From Sciurus carolinensis (Eukaryota > Chordata > Mammalia > Rodentia > Sciuridae), in assembly GCF_902686445.1 (NCBI RefSeq), contig NC_062220.1, positions 94,674,143 through 94,738,142 on the forward strand: DNA of 64,000 bases. Reading direction: 5' to 3'. How positions within the stretch are numbered: position 1 is the first letter of the stretch; each line of letters begins with the position of its first letter. The translations under genes and the position numbers were made by a program. Below, piece after piece: positions 53,640-64,000 of the stretch. The notes below the pieces were generated by a model. It searched no databases. It was not told where the DNA came from and saw nothing but the letters and a program-made list of their open reading frames with translations.

Positions 53640-54314
53640 GGGAAAGTGTAGTTAGGGGAACTTTTCTGGGGGTAGAAAAGCTGATAAACTAGATTTTGAA
53701 GGAGCTCGTTTTAGATAAGATAAATTAGGGAGAAAAAAAGAGGTAAATAACATGAACATACTGTGTATAAAGAGCTGGCGTTTGGTGTATAGCACCTGTG
53801 GTAGGAAAGCAAATGATAAATATGAAAAAGGCCTGGTTGAGTTTAACCAGAGGTGATGGGGTAAGTACCAGTAGAGTTTAAAGTACACAAGTGTTTTAGA
53901 AAGATCACTCTGGTATCCAAATGGAGAGGAAATTGAACAGGGCAGAGATTTAAAGCAGGAATCCCAGTTAGAAAGCTAATACCATAATCTAGGTGCACAA
54001 TGATGAAGTCTTGTGGAAGTAAAGAGAAAGTGGATTTGAGAGATTTAGGAGGCAAAATCCATAGGACTTAATGACTAGATGAAGGCTAGTCATTGAGATT
54101 CCTAGTCTCAATGACTGAGCAGTTGGTGAGGTTATTTGCTGAGAGGAAGAGTATGGTATTGGGGGTGATTTCTACTTCAGATATGTTATTTGAGACATCT
54201 GTGGGAGACCCAAGTGGAGGTAGCTGGCAGTTGGAAGACAATAGGCTATGGAGACAGAAAGCTTGTAAAGATGATGTCTTAAATGGGAAAGAAATGATAT
54301 ATTTTAGGAATGTC
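53640..54314 (-). mobile_element. L2 LINE, reverse
   Basis: AGAAAGATCACTCTGGTATC, CAGTTAGAAAGCTAATACCA, ATCTAGGTGCACAATGATGA, AGACATCTGTGGGAGACCCA and AGTGGAGGTAGCTGGCAGTT run in reversed L2 order. The long frames on either strand here are chance. Confidence 0.75.
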
Positions 54315-54545
54315 AAGAAATACAAGTGCAGACCATGTAGCCCATCTGGTATGGTGCCTGCCTCTCATGCTGGAGACTCGGGTTCGAGTCCCCAGCACTC
54401 TGCGTTTGTGGAAATAAACAAATGAAACCAACCTTCCATCGTCTCTTTTTGGGGCTGGGGAGATAGCTCAGTCGGTAGAGTGCTTGCCTTGTAAGCACAA
54501 GGCCCTGGGTTCGATCCCCAGCACCCAAAAAAAAAAAGAAATACA
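54315..54545 (+). mobile_element. Dimeric (composite) ID-type SINE with one shared target-site duplication
   Basis: AAGAAATACA at 54315-54324 and 54536-54545 encloses two tRNA-like modules. Module 1 (about 54328-54402) has GTAGCCCATCTGGTATGGTG as A box and GGTTCGAGTCC as B box, with GCAGA/TCTGC able to pair as an acceptor stem. A 48-bp spacer ends in TTTTT (54446-54450). Module 2 (54451-54527) is a young ID (GGGGCTGGGGAGATAGCTCA), then poly(A). A lone ID with coincidental flanks is the alternative. Confidence 0.65.
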
Positions 54546-54749
54546 GTGTATAATATATACTGGCATTTAGTGACAATAGCAAAACCAACTTCAGAGCAGT
54601 GGAGTAGGCAGGTGATATGAATGGTGACTGAATATTGCACAGGGAAAGAGACAATATTGCATATTTGAAGAACATGAATGGTTTTCAAATTTTTATTTAA
54701 AAATTTTTATAGGTACATTGTAATTATACATAATAGTGGGATTAACAGT

Positions 54750-54910
54750 ATGAATGTTGATAAAAAGATGCTTTATTTTTAAGATAAAAGATCCTTAATG
54801 TGCAGAGAAGAGAGAGTTTGTAGAGAGGAAGAGGGTTGTTTGGAGCAAGATCCCATAGAAGGTTTTGGAGGGGATAGAATTCAAAATGCAGGTAGGGGTA
54901 GAAGCCTTAA
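54750..54910 (-). mobile_element. L2 LINE, reverse, continuation
   Basis: TGTGCAGAGAAGAGAGAGTT, GAGCAAGATCCCATAGAAGG. Continues the L2 beyond the composite SINE. Confidence 0.45.
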
Positions 54911-55446
54911 ACAGAGGGAGGGGTACCTCTTTCTTTGAATTTGTGGAATAGGAAGTGCCATGAACTTTGACTTCCCTGTATACATACTTCCCTGTGCATA
55001 TAGGTCTAGATCCTACATCAGTTAAATCATCACTATTTGGAATTTATCTCCAAATGAAGTACTTGCAGAAAAACTTTTGATTTGGTTTAATTCTGTGCTA
55101 TCCAAATAGTATCCTTTAGGTATATGTAATATTTATATTTAAATTAATTAAAGTAAAAGAAAATTTAGTTTCTGAGTTCAAGTGCTCATTAGCTATGAGT
55201 GACTAATGGTTCTGATATTGAACAGCATAGATACACAACTTAATCATCAGAAAATTCTGTTGTGTATGGCACTGGTCTGATCTTTAAAATAAAAAGTGCT
55301 TGTGGGATATTTAATCTTAAGTTGTGCAGTGCTGTAATATCATTAATTAACTTCAAAAGTATAGCCTTAAACATGTGATATCTATCTATAATAGATTAAT
55401 AAATTGAAAAATGTGGGTGTTAACAGTGGTTTTTTTTAAAATATAT

Positions 55447-55562
55447 TTTTAGTTGTCAAAGGATCTTTATTTTATTTATTTATATGTGGTGCTGAGTATT
55501 GAACTCAGGGCCTCATGCATGCCAGGCAAGCGCTCTACCACTGAGCCACACTCTAGCCCAAT
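55447..55562 (-). mobile_element. ID SINE with long tail, reverse
   Basis: TTTTTAGTTGTCAAAGGATC, ATATGTGGTGCTGAGTATTG, then GCCAGGCAAGCGCTCTACCA. Confidence 0.85.
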
Positions 55563-55773
55563 AGTATTTTCTTTTTAAATTTAGATTAGGTATCATTTGA
55601 TTTGAAGAAATACTGTTAAATTTAAGTAACTTGGTATTTCATACATATGAAAGCTTTCACTGATTCTTAAACTTATTAAATCTGATTTATAAACATTTTA
55701 TATGAAATCCTGTTATTATACATAAGTATAACTCTTGAACATGGTTTTTAACTTTTATTGAAAATATTTTCAG

Positions 55774-56156
55774 ATGATATACCCGAAAGCTCACTCTTAC
55801 CATTGCCATCTGAGGAAAAGGCAGCCTCCCCTCCCAGACCACCCCTTTTGGATGCTTCAGCAACCCCACTTGGGAGAAGGGGCCGTCTAGCCAACCTTGC
55901 TGCAACGATTTGCTCCTGGGAAGATGATGTAAGTTACTCATCTGCAAAGCAAAACAGTGTACAAGAACAGCCTGGTACTGCTTGTTTATCCAAATTTTCC
56001 TCTGCAAGTGGAGCATCTGCTAGGATCAATAGCAGCAGTGTTAAGCAGGAAGCTACATGCTGTTCCCAAAGCGATGGCGATGCCTCTTTGAATAAAGCCC
56101 CATCCTCTAGTGCTGCTGATGAGTCTTTGGTTAATGCTTCAGTTTCCAGCTCTTTG
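55774..56156 (+). CDS. ANLN: ANLN coding exon 4 (residues 160-287)
   Basis: A 383-bp exon from acceptor ATATTTTCAG to donor GTGAGT. It encodes [53 protein letters not shown] and then a Ser-rich tail with [19 protein letters not shown], ending VSSSL at a codon boundary. The Pro-rich PPRPPL is a candidate SH3 ligand (CD2AP binds the anillin N-terminus). The [18 protein letters not shown] block is strongly conserved between mammals as I remember the family. Confidence 0.97.
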
Positions 56157-57160
56157 GTGAGTCAATACCATTTTGGTCTTTGGAAATCTTTTCTTTTTTG
56201 TTGTGAGTAGTAATGATTATATATGTATGTAGGTATTTATTTTATAGTATATGCATGGAATATTCATATTTTTAGAATATTAGTTTTTTAGAAAGTGAAA
56301 ATCATAAGTTTGGTAACCTATCCCAAGATAAATTAGCATTTTGCAACTGAAATTACACTAGTTAATGAAAAAGCATATAATGAAATGACAAATGTAAAAG
56401 CATATAAGGATCCAAAGCATATAATGCAGTGGCAGAGCCTCTTGGTCATCAAGGGGAAGGGAAGTTCTAAAAAATTAGAATACTTTATAGATACAAATAA
56501 TTATAAGATATTGAATATTTCTGAAAAGATGTAATAAATAAATTAGTTGCCTCCAGGAAGGCAAATTGCCTAACAGGACTATTGGGGTGATACTTTCATT
56601 ATATATTCTTTCAAATATTTGAAACTTTTTTACTATATGTGATCACCTTGATAGTTCTTTAAAACAATGTGAAAAAAAGTATCATGATCTTGACCACTGT
56701 CTTTTATTGTAGAATCTTTGAAATTCGACCTGTATTCAGTTAGTTTTCTCACATAATTAGAAGTATGTCTTTGTAAAAATTACTTAATTTTGTAAAACCT
56801 TATTTTTCTATATGTAAAATGGGGGAAAAAGGTTATTGGCAGGGCTGAAAAAGTTAATATGCATAAAGTACTTAGCATAGTGCCTCTCTACATCATAAAT
56901 ATTGAATAATGTATTTATAGTTAGCCATCAAGCACATAGTACTATGAGCATTCCTAATATGAAAATCTGAAATCCAAAATGCTTCAAATTCTGAAACTTT
57001 GAGTGCTGACATGATACTACAAGTAGAAAATTCCACACCAGGAAACCTTGTTTTATGCATAAAATTATTAAAAATATTAAATAAAATTAACTGCAGGGTA
57101 TGTACTTAGGTGTATATGAAACAAGTAAATTTTGTGTTTATTGGTTTCCTTTTTTGTTTT
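56157..57160. other. ANLN intron 4 left part; MIR remnant near 56830-56910
   Basis: Mostly unrecognised AT-rich sequence. GCATAAAGTACTTAGCATAG is a MIR 3' remnant. Confidence 0.45.
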
Positions 57161-57262
57161 CTATTTCTTTTTTTTTTTTTTTTTTTTGGGTGTGTCTGTG
57201 CTGGGAATTGAACCCGTGTGTGCAAGGCAAGCACTCTTGCCATTAAGCTATATATGTTTAGA
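57161..57262 (-). mobile_element. ID SINE, reverse
   Basis: 20-base T-run, GTGCTGGGAATTGAACCCGT, then GCAAGGCAAGCACTCTTGCC. Confidence 0.8.
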
Positions 57263-57691
57263 CTTGTGTCACACCCGCCAAGATACCTTGTTACAAATAT
57301 TCTGAAATTGAAAAAGTTCAAAATTTGAAACACTTCTGTTCCAAGCATTTTGGATGAGGGATACTCAACCTGTATTTTGTTGAATCAATATTAACTTAAT
57401 CAAAATACATATTAAATCTGTAACTTGATCTACTGTAGTTAAGAATACAATAAAAATACTAAAATAGGGAATCAGTATAATATGTGGACTAAACTACATA
57501 TTATAATTTAAATGCTACCATTTTCTAAGTTGATTTTTTTCAAACCAGTTTGAACTATTAGAGGCCATGAATTCTTTGCATAAGTCTTGTATAGGGGTTA
57601 CCAAGTAAATAGGATTTAAATTGTTTCATTATAGGACTATCTATAAATATTATGAATGTTATTGTTTACCTTAAGTGTTATCATGTTTCAG

Positions 57692-57917
57692 AAAGCTACT
57701 TGTTCCCCAGTGAAATCCTCTACATCCATCACCAATGCTAAAAATTGTGAGGTACAAAATCCTGAGCTACTTAAAAAAACTCCTGTTAATCCTTTGAGAA
57801 CAGAGGATTTGAAACCAATTGTGAAGCCAACTTTATCCCAGACAGTTCTCTCCAAAGAAGAAGTAAATACAGAAATTTGTCTGCAGTCTCAATCTAAAGA
57901 CAAATCTACAACACCAG
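57692..57917 (+). CDS. ANLN: ANLN coding exon 5 (residues 288-362 plus first base of 363)
   Basis: A 226-bp exon from acceptor CATGTTTCAG to donor GTTATG (a weak, non-GTRAG donor). It reads [52 protein letters not shown] and ends [16 protein letters not shown] and KTPVNP are CDK-type phosphosites. It is a disordered segment within the F-actin-binding half of the N-terminus. It splices to [11 protein letters not shown] through a shared Gly codon. Confidence 0.96.
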
Positions 57918-58704
57918 GTTATGTATTTTTTTTTTTAATATAAAGCTGCTGCTGACTATATTTAAGATATGTTCTCAGCATTTTGAATATTTCTAATTGT
58001 GAGCGATAAGAATGTTGGTTTGCCAAGGCAAGTGCCCAAACATTCTGACTTCTTATTGAGCTTTATTTGATTGAATGAATGTTCATTAGCATAGACTAGC
58101 TCATTAATTGGACATAGTTTTTGCCCTGTTTCATTTTAACAATTTAAACATGCTTTTCCTGGGATAACCGTGCTAGATACTTTTAAAACTAATTTTAATG
58201 CAGAAAAGCATTAAACTGGGAACCACATTTTAGGGGCATAAATGAAAAAACATTCTTGTAACCAAGTGTGCAGAATAGTCTTTCTTAACCTTCATTATGA
58301 AGTCACCCCAGAAGCAGAGAGAAGTGAATGTGCATACAAATGACTCCACTCCCAGTTATCTTTACATGTATATACTGTGTGTGAATCCATGCAAGTAGAA
58401 GTTCATATTTCTTACCATAGTAAACTGATGCTCCATGAATGCTCATATTATGAGGAACTTTTATCTCCTGGCATAATCCATATATTATTGATTGAGAAAT
58501 GCACAGCTGAAAAAAATGGTGCAAATATATGGTGCTTTTGTTAACTTTGAACTCTATTCTTTTTCATGGGAAAGACTATTTTAATTCTTAAAAATAAATC
58601 TTTCCAGAAACTACTCATTCTAAAGGGAAAGTAGACAGAGAGATGAATGGGAGAGGTAGAAATTAGTAGTCAGTTTCCAGATAAACTGCAATGAAAATTA
58701 GAAA
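57918..58704. other. ANLN intron 5 left part, nothing recognised
   Basis: AT-rich single-copy sequence. Confidence 0.45.
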
Positions 58705-58707
58705 TAA

Positions 58708-58800
58708 GGGGTTGGGGAGTTGCTCAGAAGTGGAATGCTTGCCTAGCATTTACAGGACCCTGGGTTCAATCCCCAGCAGCCCCACATCCCCCAAAAAGAG
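58708..58800 (+). mobile_element. ID SINE
   Basis: GGGGTTGGGGAGTTGCTCAG, GCTTGCCTAGCATTTACAGG, then GGTTCAATCCCCAGCAG. Confidence 0.85.
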
Positions 58801-58974
58801 GAATTGGAAGCAGTATCTCCACTTGGAATAGGACTAGTTATTCTCAGTTTTCTAAAAATTTAAGGCTTAGATAAGAAGCATTCTTTTTATTATTCTTGGT
58901 TACTGTGTGTAATCAGAATCATATTACCAGGTTCTCAGATATTTAATTTAGGTGTTTCTTTCCATTTGTAATGG

Positions 58975-59225
58975 ACTACAGTTTGAGATATGGCACAAAG
59001 TGATAATAAGTGATAGGTGGAGTCTTCAAAGTATGGTGACAGACAAATTTTGCCCTTTGTTTTTTTACAAAGAAAGTTTTATTGGAACACAACCACAGCC
59101 ATTTGTTAACATAGTGTCCTGTGGTTGCTTTCATGCTATAATGAAGAATGACATAGTTGCAATAGAGGCCACATGGCCTATATAAAACCTAAAATATTTA
59201 CTCTCTGATCATTTATAGAAAATTA
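58975..59225 (+). mobile_element. hAT-type MITE
   Basis: AAGTTTTATTGGAACACAAC, CACAGCCATTTGTTAACATA, TGGTTGCTTTCATGCTATAA and CCTAAAATATTTACTCTCTG follow a well-known mammalian hAT MITE consensus (Arthur-type, name uncertain). Confidence 0.7.
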
Positions 59226-59629
59226 TTTATTAACCTTTTACATAGATAAGCTTATTTTTATATGATGGAGGAGGTCATATATACATCATTTGCCCTACTG
59301 TAAATATAACATACTGTTTCAAGTAAGTCTAATTTTAAGACTTTGTAAAATCAAGAAATTCCTTTGTTGAGATGGGTAATTCATAATTTTTTTTTTTTGC
59401 AAATGGTGGGAGGGAATTGCAGATTTTCATGTAGTAGACTTCTAAAAGCAGTATAAAATAAATTGAACTGTAGAAATGTAGGTAGTTAGAGGTTATTATG
59501 GTATTATGGTCTGGACACATTTGTTAAGGGAGATTAATTAATTTGCATATAGTCTGTTTCTGATCACTTAAAGTTTCATTTGAGAATTTTCGAATTTACA
59601 CTGCCCTTTCACTGTACCTTCTTTTTTAA

Positions 59630-59752
59630 AAAATTTTTTTGTTGTTGATGGATCTTTTATTTTATTTACTTATATGTGGTGCTGAGAACCAAACCCAGTG
59701 CCTCATGCATGCTAGGCAAGCACTCTACCACTGAGTCACAACCCCAACCCTC
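59630..59752 (-). mobile_element. ID SINE with long tail, reverse
   Basis: TTTTGTTGTTGATGGATCTT, ATATGTGGTGCTGAGAACCA, then GCTAGGCAAGCACTCTACCA. Confidence 0.87.
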
Positions 59753-59769
59753 TACCTTCTTAATTTTTG

Positions 59770-59858
59770 TTTTCTCTTGTGGTGCTGGGAATGGAACCTT
59801 TTTGGGCCTTGCTCATGTTAGGCTAGTGTTGTACTACTGAGTTACATTCCAGATCCCA
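59770..59858 (-). mobile_element. ID SINE, reverse, diverged
   Basis: TTGTGGTGCTGGGAATGGAA ... ACTACTGAGTTACATTCCAG. The second reversed ID within 20 bp. Confidence 0.72.
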
Positions 59859-60085
59859 AATTATTGTTTGTTTGTTTTTTCTTTTTTAAAGAACTGAATC
59901 CTAATTTAAGGACATGTAATTAAATAGAATTCTATAGTAATTTTTTGAACTATTTTTTTTGTGAATGAATATTCCTAATAGAATCAAAGCATATTGTAAC
60001 TATAATGGATTTAGAACTTTTCCCATAGAAATTATAATTATTGCTTAGTTTGAATAGCCTCCAAAAATGCATATTTTGTTTATAG

Positions 60086-60276
60086 GAGGAAGAGGAATTA
60101 AACCTTTTCTGGAACGCTTTGGAGAGCGTTGTCAAGAATACAGCAAAGAAAGTCCAGCTCATAGCACACCCCAGAGGACTCACATTATCACTCCAAATAC
60201 AAAGGCCATCCAAGAAAGATTATTTAAGCAAAACGCATGTTCATCTACTACCCATTTAGCACAACAACTCAAGCAG
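60086..60276 (+). CDS. ANLN: ANLN coding exon 6 (residues 363-426)
   Basis: A 191-bp exon from acceptor GTTTATAG to donor GTATGG. It reads [60 protein letters not shown] and LKQ. The [13 protein letters not shown] block and the SP/TP-rich stretch after it are hallmarks of vertebrate anillin. Open reading continues past the donor for about 170 bases as intronic read-through, but the consensus GTATGG donor and the match of the next exon show the true end. Confidence 0.97.
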
Positions 60277-60499
60277 GTATGGCTTGCTGCATTTAACATT
60301 TTTTTATTACATGGTCTCAGCATGGAACCTAGAAATCAAGATGTGAATTCTAATACCAGTCTTTCAGAGATAAATAGTATCTTAATTTTCTGTGTCACTC
60401 ATTGCAAATTGGAAATATTGTCCTATATTCTATTTGCAGTGTGAACTTTTAAATTTTAAAACTGACTCTTGTGTAAAATACTACTTTTGATGGGTTTAG

Positions 60500-60607
60500 G
60501 AACGTGAAAAGGAACTAGCATGTCTTCGTGGCCGATTTGACAAGGGCAATTTATGGAGTGCAGAAAAAGGCGAAAGCTCAAGAAGCAAACAACTAGAAAC
60601 AAAGCAG
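60500..60607 (+). CDS. ANLN: ANLN coding exon 7 (residues 427-462)
   Basis: A 108-bp, 36-codon exon from acceptor GGGTTTAG to donor GTATTG. It reads [36 protein letters not shown]. It follows a very short (223 bp) intron. It is the last ANLN exon I can support; no anillin continuation was found in 60608-64000, so intron 7 is longer than 3.39 kb. Confidence 0.96.
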
Positions 60608-61439
60608 GTATTGTAAACAAAAGATATAAAAGTGAACTGGGTACCAAAGTACTGTTGGGACCTAATTTGTAGTTCTGTATTGTAGAAAAAAAATTTTTAT
60701 ACATTTTCCTGTTCAATTAAGTGTGATACTTTTCTTCCATAAACTGCTTAAATGTACATAATAACTGCTTTTCTTACGATGTTTTCCCTTTCAGTGGAAC
60801 TCAACCATATTCACTGATGTCCTTAAAATTAAATAAAAAATTATTTTTATCATTAAATTTTAGATTGTTATATTCTACTGAGATGCTAGTTTCAAAATGC
60901 TTTTTTAGAATCTACTTTTTTCATTGATAACTATTTATCGCTCTCAAAATACCATAGCTAGGTGATCTGTAATTCTTTCTGTTAACACATACCTCCTTAT
61001 TTATTCTTATCAAATTTCAGTCTTCAACAAAATTCCACTTAAAATGTACACTGTGTTCTATTTTATTTACATACTTGCTGTGTACAAACTATTGTGTTAG
61101 AATGTACTTTGAGCTAATAGAAATATAGTGGGGACCAACAGAAAGTAAAAGAACAATAAATGTAATCAGCATTCTTTGAGAAAGGTCTATCCGCTTGATT
61201 TTGTTTTTTAATCAGTTCTCTTGATTAACAAGTGACACTTCCCAGAATTTTGACCTTAACCTCCCCCAACCCCCTTATTTGCCCTGGAACATCCCTATCT
61301 CATCTAAATTCAGCCAAGGGCAAAAATACTGATGACTTCAGCTTTATTGTATGCTTATCTCACTCCTGAACTCTAGATTTGATTGTCTAGTAAAGTCCTT
61401 TGAAAAGCCTTTCCCTAGTAGTCTTTGTCTTCTTAAGGC
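60608..61439. other. ANLN intron 7 left part, nothing recognised
   Basis: AT-rich; no ANLN exon 8 found. Confidence 0.45.
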
Positions 61440-62335
61440 TTTATCGTATACTTTTTCATTTAAACAATCTGGAAGTTGTTTGGCTTCTTCCCCTTGTTTA
61501 CTGTGCCTTCCTATCACTTGCCCTTATTGCACATGCACATAAACATATACATCCAGTTATAAGTTTTCTAAATCTGTCACCAAGCTGTTTTCCTTTGTTT
61601 TTCTCTGCCATTACCATAGTCACTACCATAGTTTTGTATTGGACACCCTCTTTCTAATTTGGCTACTTTCCAATTCTTCTTCCTCATGGCTGCTAGAGAA
61701 ATATTTTTTAAAGGCAAATATTCACGTATTTCCTTGCTTAAAATCTTGGAGAGCTCCCTATAGACATCATGAGAAAAACGCATGAACTGCTTGGTTTGAA
61801 ATGGTCATTTCTTGCTGAACTCTTCCTCCTGCTCTTCTAAAGGTATGCTTTAGTCCTGCCATGCAGAGTATTTGCAGTTTTTTCAAATGTACCCAAGTTT
61901 TCATATCTCTGTCTACTGTTGCCTTCCTGTTCTTTCTGCCTGGAGTTGGAGAAGGCAGAGAATAGGAGCGCAATAAATTTGTATCGGAAGGAAGGAAGGA
62001 ATGTGCTGATCCTTGCCACCAGTATACAATACTTACAACACCTCTATTGGTCCCCTATTCCCTTCCCTTTCTTTGCCTCCTTTGGATGCAGACTCTTCCA
62101 CAGAGGTGTCTGTACTTGCTGCCTCCAGTTTTTTTCCTCTCTCCTGTCTTAAACTTTCACCACTCAGGCTCCTGCCACTATCCTCTCCCCATCTGTGATC
62201 TTCAGTGATCACTTTGTATCCACTTTTTTCTAGCTTGACCTATTAACAGCATTTGACATTGTTGATTATCTTTTCTCTTTGAAGACCTGCCAGTTTATAT
62301 AGTTTCATGGTTTTTCTCCTATGACTCTGGACAGT
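61440..62335 (+). mobile_element. L2 LINE, old
   Basis: CAGCATTTGACATTGTTGAT, CATGGCTGCTAGAGAAATAT, then CCTTGCTTAAAATCTTGGAG fits L2 ORF segments in both parts; divergence is high. Confidence 0.5.
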
Positions 62336-62984
62336 ATAGGGCAATGACTCTTAAACTATTTTGTAGCATATAATTCCAATTTGGCCTGTGAAGTTCCTCT
62401 CCAGACAGTGGCACATGTATGTGAAAAAAATTCTGAACAAAGTAATAGGGAGTTCAGGGGTCTCCTTTCCACAAAAGGAAAAGGAGGAAAATGTAATTGA
62501 ATACAGCATTATTAAAGTCAAATGAAGAGGGAAACCTTTGGGAGGGAAGGAGTAGTCAGTATTGTCAAGTGTCACCAAGTGTGGGTTGAATCAAATTCAC
62601 TGGGGTTTGAAGGAAGTTTGTTGTGATGTGGCAGAAGCAGTTTTGGTGAAGTGGGGAGGGTAGAATGCAGTAGTAATGGGCTGAGGAGGGCAAAGGAGGC
62701 AAAGAGTAGAACCAGTGAGTAGGCAGTTCTTAGCAGTTTGATTCTAAAGGGGAGGGAGAAGGCAGTTGGCGCTAGAGGGGAGGAAGAAGCAAGGTACAGT
62801 TTGTGTTTGTTTTGTTCTTTTTGAGACTTAAGTCAGAAAAGACCTAGTAGCAAGCAAGAAGTTAGAGAAGATAGAAGGGAGAGTGGTAATTGATGGGATG
62901 AGGTGATAGTGGATGAACTTGGAGCACAGTGATGGGAACAGAACCAATTTGAATAATCTGGTGTGATAAAAAGGAAAAGCGGGG
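62336..62984 (-). mobile_element. Probable reversed L2 debris
   Basis: Purine-rich (GGTTTGAAGGAAGTTTGTTG, GAGCACAGTGATGGGAACAG). Assignment is weak. Confidence 0.35.
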
Positions 62985-63050
62985 GGTGAGGAGTATAGCT
63001 CAGTGGCAGAGCACTTGCCTAGCATGTGTGAGGCCTTAGGACTACAAAAA
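62985..63050 (+). mobile_element. ID SINE, partial
   Basis: GGGGTGAGGAGTATAGCTCA, then GCACTTGCCTAGCATGTGTG; ends in a CATA/CA repeat. Confidence 0.8.
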
Positions 63051-63058
63051 TACATACA

Positions 63059-63062
63059 TACT

Positions 63063-63097
<35 letters not shown>
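63059..63097. repeat. (CA)n microsatellite
   Basis: TCATA then about 16 CA units, at the 3' end of the ID. Confidence 0.92.
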
Positions 63098-63099
<2 letters not shown>

Positions 63100-63359
63100 A
63101 CATAAGGAAGAAGTGAAACTTCAGGTACTGGTGGTCTTAGGACTACGACGGCAGAAAATTGATGGACTTTCTGTATGATAGTGCCTGTTTTGTTCCTTGT
63201 TAAGAAAAAGAAGGTGATAACTTCCAGCCTTTTGCTAAGATCAAGTGTAAGAAAGGAAAAGTAATGGGCAGTACTTCCAGGATGGTAGAACAAAGAACTA
63301 ACTTAGAAACAAAAAATAGGGAATAGTGCTGAGACTCAGATGTGATATGAAACCATACA

Positions 63360-63600
63360 CTTATTTATTTATTTATTATTTTATTTTATTTTATTTTTTT
63401 TGTACCAGGGATTGAACCCAGGGGTACTTAACCACTGAGCCGCATCCCCAGCCCTTTTTGTTTATTATTTTGAAACAGTCTTGCTAAATTGCTTAGGGCC
63501 TCACTAAGTTACTCAGGCTGGCTTTGAACTTGTGATCTTCCTGCCTCAGCCTCCCAAATTCTTGGGATTATAGGCATGCACCATTATGCCCAGCTTGAGA
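63360..63600 (-). mobile_element. B1-dID SINE, reverse, with TTTA-repeat tail
   Basis: TTATTTATTTATT tract, GTACCAGGGATTGAACCCAG, GGTACTTAACCACTGAGCCG, CTTGGGATTATAGGCATGCA. Confidence 0.9.
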
Positions 63601-64000
63601 CCATAAATTTATAGTGGAGCCAAACTCCATAGATGAATTTTCTCTAGGTATATCAAAAGAACCTGGATATAGATTTGGAGAAGTTTGGTTGGTCCAGGAT
63701 TGGGGTATTGCCAGACAAGAGGAATGGAACTATGGTTAAGGTGTGGGAATTGAATATATTAGTAGGATAATAGTTGCAATGAAGGGTCATTAGGTCTATC
63801 TGGATGAAGATGTAAGAAATAGGTAGAGATGAAAGGAAGAAAAGCATCAAATAACCAGAGATATCCATGATACCAAAGAATGGGATCTTGTAATTCCTGA
63901 GCAAGAGGGCTAGAGAGGTTAGAGATGTGATTAGGTTGAGATATTTGGGTTTGGGGTTTCAGAGAAGCACAGACAGATTTCAGGTGATGGCTGAATTGGA
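63601..64000 (-). mobile_element. Probable reversed L2 debris at right edge
   Basis: AGAACCTGGATATAGATTTG ... AAGAATGGGATCTTGTAATT ... GGTTTCAGAGAAGCACAGAC; weak. Confidence 0.3.

Larger units (their letters stand above)
42990..64000 (+). other. ANLN: ANLN gene, coding span visible in window (3' end off the right edge)
   Basis: Seven coding exons with GT-AG borders join in frame to 462 residues beginning [20 protein letters not shown], which I recognise as anillin. Anillin is nuclear in interphase and scaffolds the cytokinetic ring, linking F-actin, myosin II, septins, RhoA and CD2AP. Visible elements: REPL at 41-44 (the D-box position for APC/C turnover); basic NLS KKR at 68-70; a Pro-rich PPRPPL near 179-184, a candidate SH3 ligand; [15 protein letters not shown] near 143-157 in the myosin-binding region; and [15 protein letters not shown] in the F-actin-binding region. 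S/TP sites such as STPQR and ITPNTK fit mitotic phosphorylation. The anillin-homology and PH domains are beyond 64000. Visible introns are 5240, 2306, 4760, 1535, 2168 and 223 bp. Confidence 0.96.

Noticed and set aside
54313..54688. Minus-strand frames of 107-120 codons
   Set aside because: They read through the composite ID SINE and L2 sequence in antisense; chance frames.
60277..60444. Extension of ANLN exon 6 after LKQ
   Set aside because: It is read-through past a consensus donor; the next residues of anillin are encoded by 60500-60607.
63059..63097. Repeat array considered as a CRISPR-like or satellite structure
   Set aside because: It is a plain CA microsatellite at a SINE tail. No direct-repeat/spacer array exists anywhere in the window.

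Overview
This is nuclear DNA of a squirrel-family rodent (ground squirrel or marmot type; the species cannot be fixed from the sequence). The evidence is twofold. The coding exons are mammalian, spliced and interrupted by kilobase introns. The interspersed repeats are the sciurid set: tRNA-derived ID SINEs, B1-dID (MEN-type) SINEs that join a B1 head to an ID tail, and recurring L1 3' ends with a G-rich 3' UTR, on top of older mammalian MIR, L2, MaLR LTR and hAT (MER5/MER20) fossils.

Two protein-coding genes are arranged head to head. On the minus strand (left, about 2.2-28.1 kb) is MATCAP2 (KIAA0895), a paralogue of the tubulin tyrosine carboxypeptidase MATCAP1. Five coding exons are present: 27735-27759, 18040-18731, 3971-4114, 3295-3427 and 2171-2476. 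They join in frame to 433 residues, including the HEIGTH zinc-peptidase motif; the C-terminal end lies left of position 1. Its promoter is a CpG island at about 27.5-28.2 kb carrying an RFX X-box, a CRE-like site and a ZNF143-type site. On the plus strand (right, from about 42.8 kb) is ANLN (anillin), the actin-, myosin- and septin-binding scaffold of the cytokinetic ring. Its first seven coding exons (42990-43007, 48248-48401, 50708-51013, 55774-56156, 57692-57917, 60086-60276, 60500-60607) join in frame to 462 residues. The C-terminal anillin-homology and PH domains lie right of position 64000. Its promoter island (about 42.35-43.24 kb) has GC boxes, an E-box, NRF1 motifs and a palindromic CHR element typical of G2/M genes.

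Layout: 1-27.7 kb MATCAP2 exons and introns; 27.5-28.2 kb MATCAP2 promoter; 28.2-42.3 kb intergenic, mostly repeats with one AT-rich single-copy block (31.77-32.28 kb) that resembles an enhancer; 42.35-43.2 kb ANLN promoter and exon 1; 43-64 kb ANLN introns and exons. Both proteins act on the cytoskeleton (microtubule tails versus cortical actomyosin). Their promoters carry different motifs (RFX versus CHR/MYB), so shared regulation is not evident.

I found no CRISPR array, operon, prokaryotic defence locus or clearly new multigene system. The points most worth a second look are: an L1 insertion with an apparent 3' transduction and a 17-bp target-site duplication ending 34 bp upstream of ANLN exon 3; a dimeric ID SINE with an internal Pol III-type terminator; two short processed-transcript insertions of unknown source; and the candidate enhancer. 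Repeat family names are from memory of consensus sequences, not a database search, and repeat boundaries are approximate unless target-site duplications are given.
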